A stretch of DNA of 64,000 bases from G965220205 sp965220205. Its GTDB lineage: Bacteria > Chloroflexota > Dehalococcoidia > Lucifugimonadales > Australimonadaceae. The notes under the pieces are model-generated. The model made no database searches, was not told the DNA's origin, and was given only the letters and a program-made list of their open reading frames with translations. Positions 32,313 to 40,578 of the stretch are shown one piece after another (position 1 is the first letter of the stretch; each line of letters opens with the position of its first letter). Position numbers and translations under genes: made by a program. The stretch is taken from positions 558,001 to 622,000 of the forward strand of contig OZ244812.1 in assembly GCA_965220205.1 (NCBI GenBank). Direction: 5' to 3'.

Positions 32313-32622
32313 CGGCACGGCATGAGGGTCCGCGCCGATTCGCTGAGCGGCAGCGCAAGGCCCAGCGGTGGCCCAGACCGCGCCTTGACCGGAGAGTACG
32401 CCTCGCCTATAGTCCCGCCTGCTTGTGGCGAGGCGAGGCGCAGCGCGCGTTCGTTCGCCTTGGCGCAGGCCGCGACAGCCGGAACAGACCGGCGCGAGAC
32501 CTCAACCCGGCGCTCGCGGTCCCCTAACATCCGCCGGATGGAGCCGGGGTAGTCTGAGTTCCAGCGAGCGGCTCGTGGAGTCACTGCGCGCCACGGCGCC
32601 AACGACATGAGGAGGAGAAAGA
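32313..32622. other. 310-bp gap within the operon, internal promoter
   Basis: No coding sequence is supported. The main feature is a well-formed promoter at 32385-32413, indicating that the dienelactone hydrolase and amidohydrolase genes can be transcribed separately from the three genes before them. Confidence 0.6.
32385..32413 (+). promoter_or_regulatory. Sigma70-type promoter for the dienelactone hydrolase gene
   Basis: TTGACC (32385-32390), 17-nt spacer, TATAGT (32408-32413). This is the best match to consensus of the plus-strand promoters in the window. The predicted start site lies ~200 nt before the ATG at 32623, leaving a long untranslated leader in which I see no clear structure. 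Confidence 0.6.
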
Positions 32623-33339
32623 ATGGCATCGTCTAGCAACCCATTGGCCACCGGAGCCGCGATCGACGCCAGCGACATCGACGTCCCGGCCGAGGGCGGA
32701 CCCCTCAAGGCCCACCTGGCCCGGCCGAGCGGCGGCGGCGCCGGCCCAGGCATCGTCGTCATCCACGAGAACCGCGGGCTCGTTCCCTACGTGCGCGACG
32801 TCGCCGACGGCCTCGCGAGCGAGGGCTACATTGCCGTTGCGCCCGACCTGCTGACTCGCGAGGGGGGCACCGCGTCGATCGCGGACGTTCCTCCGGTGTT
32901 GTCAGAGATCCCGCGCGAGCGGCACACGGCGGACGCGCTCGCCTGCATCGCCTACCTGCAAGGGCTGGGCGCGACCCGCATCGGCATCATCGGCTTCTGC
33001 TTCGGCGGCGGCGTCGTGTGGAGGACCGCAACCGTGAGCCCCGATCTCGCGGCGGCTGTCCCGTTCTACGGCGCGAACCCGCCGCTCGGGGACGTGTCCA
33101 ACATCAAGGCGGCTGTCCACGCGGCGTACGGCGAGAAGGACGAGCGGATCAACGCGGGCATCGACGACATCAACGCGGCGCTCGCCACCGCGGGCGTCAC
33201 CGCCGAGCACAAGATCTACGCGAACGCCGGACACGCCTTCCACAATCACACCAATCCTCCCGAGCGCTACAACGCCGAGGCGGCCAAGGAAGCGTGGGCC
33301 GACGCGCTAGCCTGGTTCGCCACGCACCTGAAGGCGTAG
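32623..33339 (+). CDS. Dienelactone hydrolase family protein
   Basis: 238-aa alpha/beta hydrolase with the DLH triad C126 (GFCFGGG), D173 (YGEKDERI) and H204 (ANAGHAFHN), plus the nearby Glu49 in HENRG. In the aromatic ortho-cleavage route this enzyme opens the enol-lactone ring of dienelactone to maleylacetate; many homologs act on other lactones or esters. GAGGAG precedes the ATG. Its position before an amidohydrolase supports processing of ring-fission products. Confidence 0.92.
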   Translation: MASSSNPLATGAAIDASDIDVPAEGGPLKAHLARPSGGGAGPGIVVIHENRGLVPYVRDVADGLASEGYIAVAPDLLTREGGTASIADVPPVLSEIPRERHTADALACIAYLQGLGATRIGIIGFCFGGGVVWRTATVSPDLAAAVPFYGANPPLGDVSNIKAAVHAAYGEKDERINAGIDDINAALATAGVTAEHKIYANAGHAFHNHTNPPERYNAEAAKEAWADALAWFATHLKA

Positions 33340-33406
33340 CTCTCACTGCGCGAATGCTGGGCAGGCGGACGGCGCGAGCCGTGCCGCCTGCTCTGGCGAG
33401 GCCTCG

Positions 33407-34420
33407 ATGAAGATCGACATTTTCAACCACATCCTCCCAAAGCCCTATTTCGACAAGATGGTCAGCATGAGCGCGCAGGGCGCGTACATGCAGAAGCGCG
33501 TCCGCGAGATACCCATGCTCTACGACCTCGACGCCCGGTTCGAGAAGATCGACCAGTTCGGCGAGGACTACGTGCAGATAGTGTCGCTGAACCTCCCGCC
33601 GGTGGAAGCGTTGGCGGGTCCCGAGGACAGCCCCGAGCTCGCGAGGCTCGCCAACGACAGCATGGCGGAGGTCGTCTCGGAGTGCCCGGACCGCATTCCG
33701 GGCTTCGTGGCGGCCCTGCCGCTCAACAACATGGACGCGACGCTCGTCGAAGCGGAGCGGGCCGTCGTCGAGCTCGGCGCCAAGGGAGTCCAGATCGGCT
33801 CCAACGTCAACGGACGTCCCTTGGACGACCCCGAGTTCTTCCCGCTCTACGCCAAGATGGCAGAGCTGGACATGCCCATCTGGCTTCACCCGACGCGGGC
33901 GGCCGACTTTCCCGACTACAAGGCCGAGCAACGCTCGAAGTACGACATGTGGTGGGTGTTCGGCTGGCCGTACGAGACGAGCGTCGCCATGGGCCGGCTG
34001 GTCATGTCCGGGGTGTTCGACCGGCACCCCGACATCAAGATCATCGCGCACCACATGGGAGGGATGGTCCCCTACTTCGAGGGGAGGGTGGGGCCTGGTC
34101 TCGATCAGCTCGGCAAGCGAAGCAACGACCCCGACGACATGGGCGCGCTGGGCCGGCTCGAGAAGCGCCCTTACGACTATTTTCGGATGTTCTACGCGGA
34201 TACGGCCGTGTTCGGGTCGATCCCCGCGACCGAATGCGGGCTCGCCTTCTTTGGCTCCGACCGTGTGTTGTTCGCGTCCGACGCCCCCTTCGACCCGGAG
34301 CGCGGCAGCGGTTACATCCGCGAGACGATCCGCGTCATCGACAACATCACGGCCTCGATCGAGGACAAGCAGAAGATCTACGAGGGCAACGCGCGGCGGC
34401 TGCTCAAGCTCGACGTGTAG
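33407..34420 (+). CDS. Amidohydrolase family 2 (ACMSD-like)
   Basis: 337-aa TIM-barrel enzyme. It starts MKIDIFNHILPKPYFDKM, with His8 in strand 1 where the family usually has H-x-H. It has PIWLHPTRAADFPD (metal-site His), KIIAHHMGGMVPYFEGR (two His typical of the ACMSD subgroup) and LFASDAPFDPERG (late Asp). ACMSD and gamma-resorcylate/4-oxalomesaconate relatives decarboxylate or hydrate aromatic-derived acids, which fits the operon. Its 3' end is followed by a degenerate family A repeat; on the other strand the ancestral DUF6504 reading frame would have extended into it. Confidence 0.92.
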   Translation: MKIDIFNHILPKPYFDKMVSMSAQGAYMQKRVREIPMLYDLDARFEKIDQFGEDYVQIVSLNLPPVEALAGPEDSPELARLANDSMAEVVSECPDRIPGFVAALPLNNMDATLVEAERAVVELGAKGVQIGSNVNGRPLDDPEFFPLYAKMAELDMPIWLHPTRAADFPDYKAEQRSKYDMWWVFGWPYETSVAMGRLVMSGVFDRHPDIKIIAHHMGGMVPYFEGRVGPGLDQLGKRSNDPDDMGALGRLEKRPYDYFRMFYADTAVFGSIPATECGLAFFGSDRVLFASDAPFDPERGSGYIRETIRVIDNITASIEDKQKIYEGNARRLLKLDV

Positions 34421-34449
34421 CCTCCGCCTCGTCGTTCCGTCTCCTGGCT

Positions 34450-34478
34450 GCGGCCGGGGGAGAGTTGGAGAGGGGGGC
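34450..34478 (+). repeat. Degenerate family A repeat
   Basis: CCGGGGGAGAGTTGGAGAGG plus GGGG, related to the GGGGGAGAGTTAGAGAGGGG core. It lies in the stretch that would encode the C-terminal tail of the DUF6504-like protein before the IS5 insertion. Confidence 0.5.
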
Positions 34479-34508
34479 GTAGCGCTGGCGGCGCCACTCC
34501 TCCCTTAG

Positions 34509-35701
34509 GGAACCTCTGAACAACTCACAGTCGGCCGAGTGGTGTTGGTGGGGGGCTCTTCAGCGATTCGCAGCCCTCTGCTGGTGCCGTGAACGGGGCT
34601 GTTGGGGGTCTTCTACCGACCCTGCTGGGGCGGATTCCCTGCTCCCAACCCCGATCTGAACCCACTGCGCCTCCGTCATGCCGCCAAGCACCGCTGGGCT
34701 CTCATCAGGTTCGCCAGCCCCAGCAGCACCATCAGCCGTTGCGTGTTCTTGGCCAGCCCCCGGTAGCGGACCTTGGCGTAGCCAAAGTGCCGTTTGACGT
34801 ACAGGAACGGATGCTCCACCTTCGCCCGGACCGACGCCTTGCCCTTCTCCGCCAACGCCTCAGGGCTTCCCGGCTCCAACTGCCGACGTTGGCCCGGTCG
34901 CATCGCCACCTGCCACTCCACCTCCAGCCCCCGATGCTCCGCCCGCTTCTGGACTCCCTGATACCCGGCATCGCCCCACACCTGCGACTCGCCGCCGTGC
35001 AGCAACCGGTGCGCTTCCGTCACGTCGTTCACATTGGCCGGCGTCGTCGCGACGCTGTGCACCACCCCCGTCTCCGCGTCCACCCCGATGTGCACCTTCA
35101 TCCCGAAATGCCACCTGTTCCCCTTCTTCACTTGGTGCATCTCCGGGTCTCGCGCACCCGCTCGATTCTTCGTCGACGACGGCGCCTCGATGATGCTCGC
35201 GTCCATGATTGTCCCTTCCTGGAGCAGGAGTCCCTGGGACGCCAGATGCCCTTTGATCTCCGCGAACAGTCCCTCCCCCAGTTCGTGCTCCTCCAACAGA
35301 TGACGGAAGTTCAGGATGGTGGTCTCGTCCGGCAGCGGCTCCGACAGCTTCAAGCCCACGAACCACCGCACCGACTCCACGTCGTACAGCAGGTCCTCCA
35401 TGCCGGGGTCGCTGAGGTTGTAGAACAGCTGCACGCAGTGAATCCGCAGCATCGCCGACAGGGCATACGGATGGCGTCCCCGGCCCGCCGTGGGGTAGAA
35501 GGGACGGATGCGCCCTTCCAGCCGTTCCCAGGGGATCAGCCCGCCCATGCGTTCGAGAAATCGCTCCCTGCGGGTCTTGCGCTTCTTGCTCTCGTAGTCC
35601 ACGTCTGCAAAGGTCGGTTGGTCCATCATCGCTTCACTCCCTGGCGCCACTGGGTGACTGCCAGGATACTGCCTCAACCTATAGACTTGTTCAGAGATTC
35701 C
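34509..35701 (-). mobile_element. Complete IS5-family insertion sequence
   Basis: 1,193 bp with imperfect terminal inverted repeats: left GGAACCTCTGAACAACTC, right (reverse complement) GGAATCTCTGAACAAGTC, 16 of 18 matching. It is flanked by a 4-bp target duplication TTAG at 34505-34508 and 35702-35705, as expected for IS5 (YTAR sites). Length and layout match IS5 itself (about 1.2 kb). One intact transposase gene is carried on the minus strand. The element looks recent and functional. It sits within the 3' part of a small DUF6504-like gene. Confidence 0.95.
34676..35629 (-). CDS. IS5-family transposase (DDE)
   Basis: 317 aa. It aligns from memory with E. coli IS5 InsH along its length: MDQPTFADVDYESKKRKTRR, FYPTAGRGRHPYALSAMLRI, LPDETTILNFRHLLEEH, IIEAPSSTKNRAGARDPEMH, GNRWHFGMKVHIGVDAETG and the C-terminal VEHPFLYVKRHFGYAKVRYR. 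The DDE acidic residues lie in the ASIIEAPSST, WGDAGYQG and ASVRAKVEHPF regions. There is no frameshift or stop. ATG 35629 was chosen as the start of the conserved MMDQPTF sequence. Confidence 0.95.
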   Translation of the reverse strand: MMDQPTFADVDYESKKRKTRRERFLERMGGLIPWERLEGRIRPFYPTAGRGRHPYALSAMLRIHCVQLFYNLSDPGMEDLLYDVESVRWFVGLKLSEPLPDETTILNFRHLLEEHELGEGLFAEIKGHLASQGLLLQEGTIMDASIIEAPSSTKNRAGARDPEMHQVKKGNRWHFGMKVHIGVDAETGVVHSVATTPANVNDVTEAHRLLHGGESQVWGDAGYQGVQKRAEHRGLEVEWQVAMRPGQRRQLEPGSPEALAEKGKASVRAKVEHPFLYVKRHFGYAKVRYRGLAKNTQRLMVLLGLANLMRAQRCLAA

Positions 35702-35987
35702 TTAGGTGATCGTGAAAAATGCTGAGGCGGCGGCCGTCTTCGAGCAACACCTCGAAATAGGTGCGCGAGACGGGGGTCCGGCGCCATTCGTCCTCGATGC
35801 GCCAGATGTCCTCGACCGACTCGACCGCGCGGGGGACGCCTCGCTCCACCAGTGCGATGGGCCAACCCGCGTCGGCTTCGACGCGCACTGCGATGGGCGC
35901 GTCGAGCGCCTCTGCTTCCGCTTCGCCACTCTCCCTCAGGGGATGTACGGCACGAGCGCCCGCTTTCGCTCCCGCAATCTCGACCAT
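35691..35987 (-). pseudogene. DUF6504-like protein, C-terminus replaced by IS5 end
   Basis: The ATG at 35987 with GGAGG upstream opens a 98-codon frame whose core (RVEADAGWPIALVERGVP, IWRIEDEWRRTPVSRTYFEV, RRLSIFHD) resembles the small DUF6504 family of Actinobacteria and Chloroflexota. The last residues LRNL and the stop at 35691-35693 lie inside the IS. If the IS and one TTAG are removed, the frame continues HDHLREEWRRQRYAPLSNSP, restoring the W-x-x-Q-R-Y ending typical of the family, and runs to a stop at about 34403. The family is linked by location in other genomes to DNA polymerase/repair genes, but I would not assign a function here. Confidence 0.7.
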
Positions 35988-36228
35988 GGTTCAACCTCCG
36001 CATCTGGATAGCAAGCTGCACGAGGCGCCCTCTCTCCGTGGGGATGGAGTGCGCCGGCAAGGGTCGACGTGAACGTAATAGAACATACGTACTAACACAA
36101 GTAACCGGTGTCGCCCTTTCGCTGTACTCCGACCCTGGAACGACTTTGCGCGCCGCGGCGCACTGGCTACCATTTACGCGGTTCCTATCCAGACAACACG
36201 CGGGGCGCACGCCCGGAGAGCACTCCCC

Positions 36229-37371
36229 ATGGCCGACCACAAGTTCAAGGACACTGCGATACGCCTCCTGGAGACGGTTGGCGTCACGGTCAACGGCCCG
36301 CAGCCGTGGGATATTCAGGTCTACGACGACCGTTTCTACGCGCGGGTATTCGCCGAGGGGAGCCTCGGCTTCGGTGAAGCGTACATGGACGGCTGGTGGG
36401 ACTCCGGCGATCTCGACGAGACGATGACGCGCATCCTGGGCAGCGACATACAGTCGCACCTCCCCCGCAACCTCAAAACGCTGAAGCTCGGGCTACTGGC
36501 GAAGTGGACCAACCGGCAGAACAAGAGACGCGCGTGGATAGTCGGCGACCAGCACTACAACTTGGGCAACGACCTGTTCGCGTCGACGTTCGACTCGCGG
36601 CTCACGGGCAGCTGCGGCTACTGGAAGGACATCGACCCTGCGATGGACTCGGCGCTGGCCCTCGACGCGGCGCAGGACGCGAAGCTCGACCTGATCTGCC
36701 GCAAGATAGGCCTGCGCGAGGGCCAGTCCGTCTTCGACATCGGCTGTGGTTGGGGCGCCTTCATGGGCTACGCGGCGGAGAAGTACGGCGCCCGCTGCAC
36801 CGGGGTGACGATTTCGCGTGAGCAGGTAGCCTACATCGCGGAGCGCTACGCGCACCTCCCGATTGAGGCGTGGCTCATGGACTACCGCGACGCGACGGGG
36901 ACGTACGATTACGTTGTCTCGATGGGCATGTTCGAGCACGTGGGGCGGAAAAACTATCGCGCCTACTTCGAGACTGCCAGCCGACTACTGAACAACGGCG
37001 GTTTCTTTCTCCTCCACACCATCGGGTCGAACCACTCCTCGGACGCCATCGACCCTTGGATGGACAAGTACATCTTCGAGAATGGCGACCTGCCGTCCGT
37101 CGCCCAGATCGGCGCGGCCATCGAAGGGCTGTTCATGGTCGAGGACTGGCACAACTTCGGGGCCGACTACGACAAGACGCTCGTCGCTTGGTTCCGGAAG
37201 TTCGACAGCAACTGGGAAGGGCTGAAGGAGAAGTACGGCGAGCGGTTCTACCGCATGTGGAAGTACTATCTCCTTGCCTGTGCGGGCGGTTTCAGGGCCC
37301 GCAACATCCAGCTGTGGCACGTCGTGCTCGCGAAGCGTGGGGCGCCCGGCGGCTACACGACAGTCCGTTAG
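36229..37371 (+). CDS. cfa: Cyclopropane-fatty-acyl-phospholipid synthase
   Basis: 380 aa. It transfers a methylene from SAM across the double bond of membrane phospholipid acyl chains. The N-terminal lipid-binding part has FAEGSLGFGEAYMDGWWD (residues 41-58), followed by VGDQHYNLGNDLFASTFDSR, the SAM motif VFDIGCGWGAFMGYAAEKYG, the TGVTISREQ loop and VSMGMFEHVGRKNY. The C-terminal ALL-Cfa region includes MWKYYLLACAGGFRARNIQL. It is monocistronic and diverges from the DUF6504-like gene. Typically expressed on entry to stationary phase or under acid/solvent stress (family knowledge). Confidence 0.96.
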   Translation: MADHKFKDTAIRLLETVGVTVNGPQPWDIQVYDDRFYARVFAEGSLGFGEAYMDGWWDSGDLDETMTRILGSDIQSHLPRNLKTLKLGLLAKWTNRQNKRRAWIVGDQHYNLGNDLFASTFDSRLTGSCGYWKDIDPAMDSALALDAAQDAKLDLICRKIGLREGQSVFDIGCGWGAFMGYAAEKYGARCTGVTISREQVAYIAERYAHLPIEAWLMDYRDATGTYDYVVSMGMFEHVGRKNYRAYFETASRLLNNGGFFLLHTIGSNHSSDAIDPWMDKYIFENGDLPSVAQIGAAIEGLFMVEDWHNFGADYDKTLVAWFRKFDSNWEGLKEKYGERFYRMWKYYLLACAGGFRARNIQLWHVVLAKRGAPGGYTTVR

Positions 37372-37473
37372 CTCGGGCGCGGCCCCTCCCGAACGCGGAT
37401 TTCCGGTTCGGGCCGGGACAGCGGAGAAGAGGGTCGGACGTGGTATCGTCGGCGGTGGCCTCTCGGTCCACTC

Positions 37474-38772
37474 ATGGCACAGACCACGCCGCATACAGCG
37501 CAGCGAATATCTCGCGCCTGGCCCTTTCGCCGTGCCTACTACGGTTGGGCGGTCCTGACGGCCGGAGTCTTCTCCGCGTTCGCGGCGGTCCCGACGCAGG
37601 GGCCCATCGTCGGTATATTCCTCACGCCTATCCGCGACGACCTCGGCTGGTCGGCGTTGTCGGTCTCCCTGGGGTTCGTGTGCGGCTCGATGGCCGGGGG
37701 CATCTTCTCGTGGACCATCGGCGGCTTGCTCGACCGCCGGGGCGCGCGCGGAGTGTCCGCGGCGGCGGGAGTGATCATCGCGTCGTGCATGGTCGGACTC
37801 TCCCTCATGACGGAGCCGTGGCAGTTCTGGCTGTTCTTCGGCCTCGCGCGCGGCGTGGCGGCATCCGGGCAGTTGGCCACGATGGTGTCGCTCGCCTCCT
37901 GGTTCGTACGTCGGCGCGGCCGGGCGGTCGGCATCCTCGGCGCCGGGCAGCGGCTAGGGCAGACAGTGATGCCGCTGCCGATCTTCGCAATCATGGCTGC
38001 CTTCTCGTGGCGGGAGGCCTGGTTGGTCCTCGCCGTCGTGGTCCTCGTGTTGCTGACGGTCCCGAGCCTCACGCTGATTAGACGTCGGCCCGAGGATTTT
38101 GGACTCTGGCCCGACGGAGAGAGGCCAGCGCCTGAGCGGACGGCGCTCAAACGGACCGCGGACGCCCCGTCGGCGTTCGCCGCGGGCGTCGAGGAGACGT
38201 GGACGCTGCGCGAGGCGAAGCACACCCACGCGCTCTGGCTCCTCATGGCCGCTCAGGGGGGCGTGGTCTTGGGGATCAACGCCACGAACCTGCACATCAC
38301 CGCACACTTTCAGGACCAAGGGGTTTCCGCGGGTCTTGCCGTGACGGCGACCACCATCTTCGCGGGGACGTCGGCTATCTCGACGTTGCCGTGGGGGTTC
38401 GTGATGGAGCACGTGCACACGCGGTACATCGGCCTCTTCGCGACCGCCGCCTTCGCCGTCGCGATGGTCGTTGCGATTCTGGCGCACTCGTTCCCCATGG
38501 CGGTCCTCTTCGCGCTGATCTACGGTCTTGCGCTCGGCGCCTGGACGGTGACGAGCCGGATGCTGTTCGCGAACTACTTCGGCCGCAGGTCGTTCGGCTC
38601 CATCCGAGGCTTCGCGGCCCCGTTCATGATGCTGGTGAACCCGCTGGGCCCGCTAGCCGCGGGGTTCATTCGGGACTCGCGGGGCGGATACGAACTGGCG
38701 TTCATGATATTCGGCGGAGTGTTCGTATTGACGTTCGTGGCGTTTCTCCTAGCCACGCAGCCGCGCCGATAG
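37474..38772 (+). CDS. MFS transporter (monocarboxylate/oxalate-type)
   Basis: 432 aa with 12 predicted helices. FRRAYYGWAVLTAGVFSAF near the N-terminus and the long central loop around residues 190-235 are typical of OFA/monocarboxylate MFS carriers. The A-motif-like loop reads GGLLDRRGARGV. ATG 37474 is 102 bp after cfa. A CCCGAAC...GTTCGGG inverted repeat near 37397-37421 could be a weak terminator for cfa. Probable import or export of an organic acid. Confidence 0.9.
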   Translation: MAQTTPHTAQRISRAWPFRRAYYGWAVLTAGVFSAFAAVPTQGPIVGIFLTPIRDDLGWSALSVSLGFVCGSMAGGIFSWTIGGLLDRRGARGVSAAAGVIIASCMVGLSLMTEPWQFWLFFGLARGVAASGQLATMVSLASWFVRRRGRAVGILGAGQRLGQTVMPLPIFAIMAAFSWREAWLVLAVVVLVLLTVPSLTLIRRRPEDFGLWPDGERPAPERTALKRTADAPSAFAAGVEETWTLREAKHTHALWLLMAAQGGVVLGINATNLHITAHFQDQGVSAGLAVTATTIFAGTSAISTLPWGFVMEHVHTRYIGLFATAAFAVAMVVAILAHSFPMAVLFALIYGLALGAWTVTSRMLFANYFGRRSFGSIRGFAAPFMMLVNPLGPLAAGFIRDSRGGYELAFMIFGGVFVLTFVAFLLATQPRR

Positions 38773-38781
38773 GAAAGCCCC

Positions 38782-39177
38782 TTAGCTCAGCCGGTCGACT
38801 CCGGGGCAGCTATCGAAGCCACGATCGAAGCTCAGGATGCGGTCGGTCCCAGCCTTGCGCATCACCGCCACATGCAAGGCGTCTCGCGCAGAGAGACCGT
38901 CAACCGAGCGTATGAGCGCTTGAGCGGCGCGCACCTCGAACATGCCAAAGGTGAGAATGTCGTCGGCGATGGCGTCGAGACTCTCGAACGCGGCGTCGAT
39001 GGCGTCTGGCCGGTGGATCGCTGTGTAGCGGTGGAGTATCTCCTGATAGACCTCCACGTCGGTGATCAACTGTTCACCGCCTCGCGCCAACTGCATCAGG
39101 ACCGAGAGTGCGCGATCTTTGTTGGGATGGGGGGCTCCCACGAGGTACATCGGCACGTTGGAGTCGATGAAGATCAC
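38782..39177 (-). CDS. vapC: PIN-domain toxin (VapC family)
   Basis: 131-aa ribonuclease toxin. PIN acidic residues are visible: Asp5 (MIFIDSNVPMYL), the LSARDALHVAVM Asp near residue 100, and the closing LSFDRGFD motif. The GTG start at 39177 overlaps the antitoxin stop (GTGA), giving translational coupling. VapC toxins cleave tRNA or rRNA and are held inactive by VapB (family knowledge). Confidence 0.88.
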   Translation of the reverse strand: MIFIDSNVPMYLVGAPHPNKDRALSVLMQLARGGEQLITDVEVYQEILHRYTAIHRPDAIDAAFESLDAIADDILTFGMFEVRAAQALIRSVDGLSARDALHVAVMRKAGTDRILSFDRGFDSCPGVDRLS

Positions 39178-39419
39178 GAGATGCGTTGCCCGGCCTCGAT
39201 CTCCCGCAGCATCATCTCGATACCGGCTGTCGGAAATTCGTGCCGCGACGCGTCAGCGATAGCGCGCAACTTCGCTTCGACCGTTCCCTCGCGGCCGGCC
39301 ATGGCCCCGCGCAATGCCTGGCGGACCCACTCCGCAACGGTCATCCGCTGCCTCCGGGCAACCGCCTGAATCTCTGTGTAGTCCTCCTCATTGAGGAGGA
39401 CTTGAAGGCGTCTTGCCAT
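39174..39419 (-). CDS. vapB: Ribbon-helix-helix antitoxin (VapB-like)
   Basis: 81 aa. The N-terminal ribbon-helix-helix (RRLQVLLNEEDYTEIQAVAR, then TVAEWVRQALR) binds DNA as a dimer. The C-terminal part (HEFPTAGIEMMLREIEAGQR) would wrap the toxin. ATG 39419 is preferred; an in-frame GTG three codons earlier is possible. Neither has a Shine-Dalgarno sequence. The -10 box ends only 9 nt before the ATG, so the mRNA is probably leaderless. Confidence 0.85.
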   Translation of the reverse strand: MARRLQVLLNEEDYTEIQAVARRQRMTVAEWVRQALRGAMAGREGTVEAKLRAIADASRHEFPTAGIEMMLREIEAGQRIS

Positions 39420-39428
39420 GGCGATCAC

Positions 39429-39458
39429 AGTATAGGTGACTCATAGGGAATGAGTCAA
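39429..39458 (-). promoter_or_regulatory. vapBC promoter with embedded operator palindrome
   Basis: On the minus strand, TTGACT (39458-39453), an 18-nt spacer and TATACT (39434-39429). The palindrome GACTCAT-5 nt-ATGAGTC (39438-39456) fills the spacer and overlaps the -35 box. A VapB dimer bound there would block RNA polymerase, the usual autoregulation of such pairs. Confidence 0.7.
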
Positions 39459-39594
39459 TACGCCTCCAGGGTCTCTCTGCCCGTGCTCGTTTGTGTACTC
39501 TCTCAGCCTCCCTTGGAGTCTGCCCCGTCGACAGTGTGGTACGCTCTGCAAAACCCTCTGCAACACGGACGGAAGCAAAGGAAAGGAAACCGAC

Positions 39595-40578
39595 ATGGCG
39601 CAGATTGTCTTGGGGATCGGCACTTCCCACAGCCCGATGCTCAGCACGGGAGCGGAACTGTGGACTGAGCATGCCAAGCGAGACCACGCCAACACGCAGC
39701 TGTGGGCGTGGGACGGCAAGCCGCACACCTACGACGAGATGGTCGAAATGACCGACCCGTCGATCGAGAAAGAGCTCACGATGGACGTGTGGCGGGAGCG
39801 GCACGACGCGACCGAAGCCGCCATCGTCAAGGTCGGCGAGATCATCGCGGACGTGAACCCGGACGTGATCGTAGCGGTCGGCGACGACCAGCACGAGCTT
39901 TTCCATGAGGACAACATGCCGGCGATGCTCGTCTACTGGGGCGAGACGGTGTGGAACAAGCCGCGGGACAGAGGCCGTATGCCGCCGTCCATCGCGATGG
40001 CGGCCTGGGGCAACGAGTTCGACGAGGACCGCGAGTTCCCGGCGCAGGCGGACCTCGGTCTGCACATCATCGAGACGGCGATCCGCGACGAGTTCGACGT
40101 TGCGCATTCCCAGGCTTTGCCAGACGCGCGAGGGGAGGGCCACGCGTTCGGGTTTGTGCGCCGCCGCCTGCTGCACGGAAGCCCCATCCCGATGGTGCCG
40201 ATTCTGCAGAACACGTACTACCCGCCGAATCAGCCGCTGCCGAATCGCTGCTTCAACTTCGGCCAGACCATCCGGAAGGCGATCGAGTCGTGGGAGAGCG
40301 ACGCACGCGTGTGCGTTCTCGCGTCCGGCGGGCTCACGCACTTCGTCGTCGACGAGAACCTTGACCGTGCGATAATCAGGGCGTTCGGGGAGAAGGACGC
40401 CGAGTACCTGCGCACGATTCCCCCAGAACTGCTGAACTCCGGCAACTCGGAGATCCGGAACTGGATCACGGTTGCCGGCATGCTGCAGGACAAGGACATG
40501 AAGCTCGTCGATTACGTGCCCTGCTACCGCTCGCCGGCGAGCACGGGCTGCGCGATGGCCTTCGCCTACTGGGACTAG
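39595..40578 (+). CDS. Class III extradiol ring-cleavage dioxygenase (LigB-type)
   Basis: 327-aa Fe(II)-dependent dioxygenase of the LigB/protocatechuate 4,5-dioxygenase catalytic-subunit fold. His12 (GIGTSHSPML) and the later His in VLASGGLTHFVV are the expected iron ligand and acid-base residues; GDDQHELFHEDNMPA is the third conserved block. ATG 39595 follows AAAGGAAA. No LigA-type small subunit is adjacent, so it is a stand-alone enzyme. Its stop overlaps the stop of the opposing Rieske gene (CTAG). A paralog is at 53829. Together with the Rieske enzymes it provides ring opening of catechol-like products (inference). Confidence 0.9.
   Translation: MAQIVLGIGTSHSPMLSTGAELWTEHAKRDHANTQLWAWDGKPHTYDEMVEMTDPSIEKELTMDVWRERHDATEAAIVKVGEIIADVNPDVIVAVGDDQHELFHEDNMPAMLVYWGETVWNKPRDRGRMPPSIAMAAWGNEFDEDREFPAQADLGLHIIETAIRDEFDVAHSQALPDARGEGHAFGFVRRRLLHGSPIPMVPILQNTYYPPNQPLPNRCFNFGQTIRKAIESWESDARVCVLASGGLTHFVVDENLDRAIIRAFGEKDAEYLRTIPPELLNSGNSEIRNWITVAGMLQDKDMKLVDYVPCYRSPASTGCAMAFAYWD

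Noticed and set aside
30456..32318. 620-codon minus-strand open frame opposite the TenA/aldolase/isochorismatase genes
   Set aside because: Antisense shadow of three recognisable plus-strand genes; no RBS or domain.
32322..32552. 76-codon open frame in the gap before the dienelactone hydrolase gene
   Set aside because: Arg/Ser-rich with no RBS, and it overlaps a good promoter; most likely non-coding.
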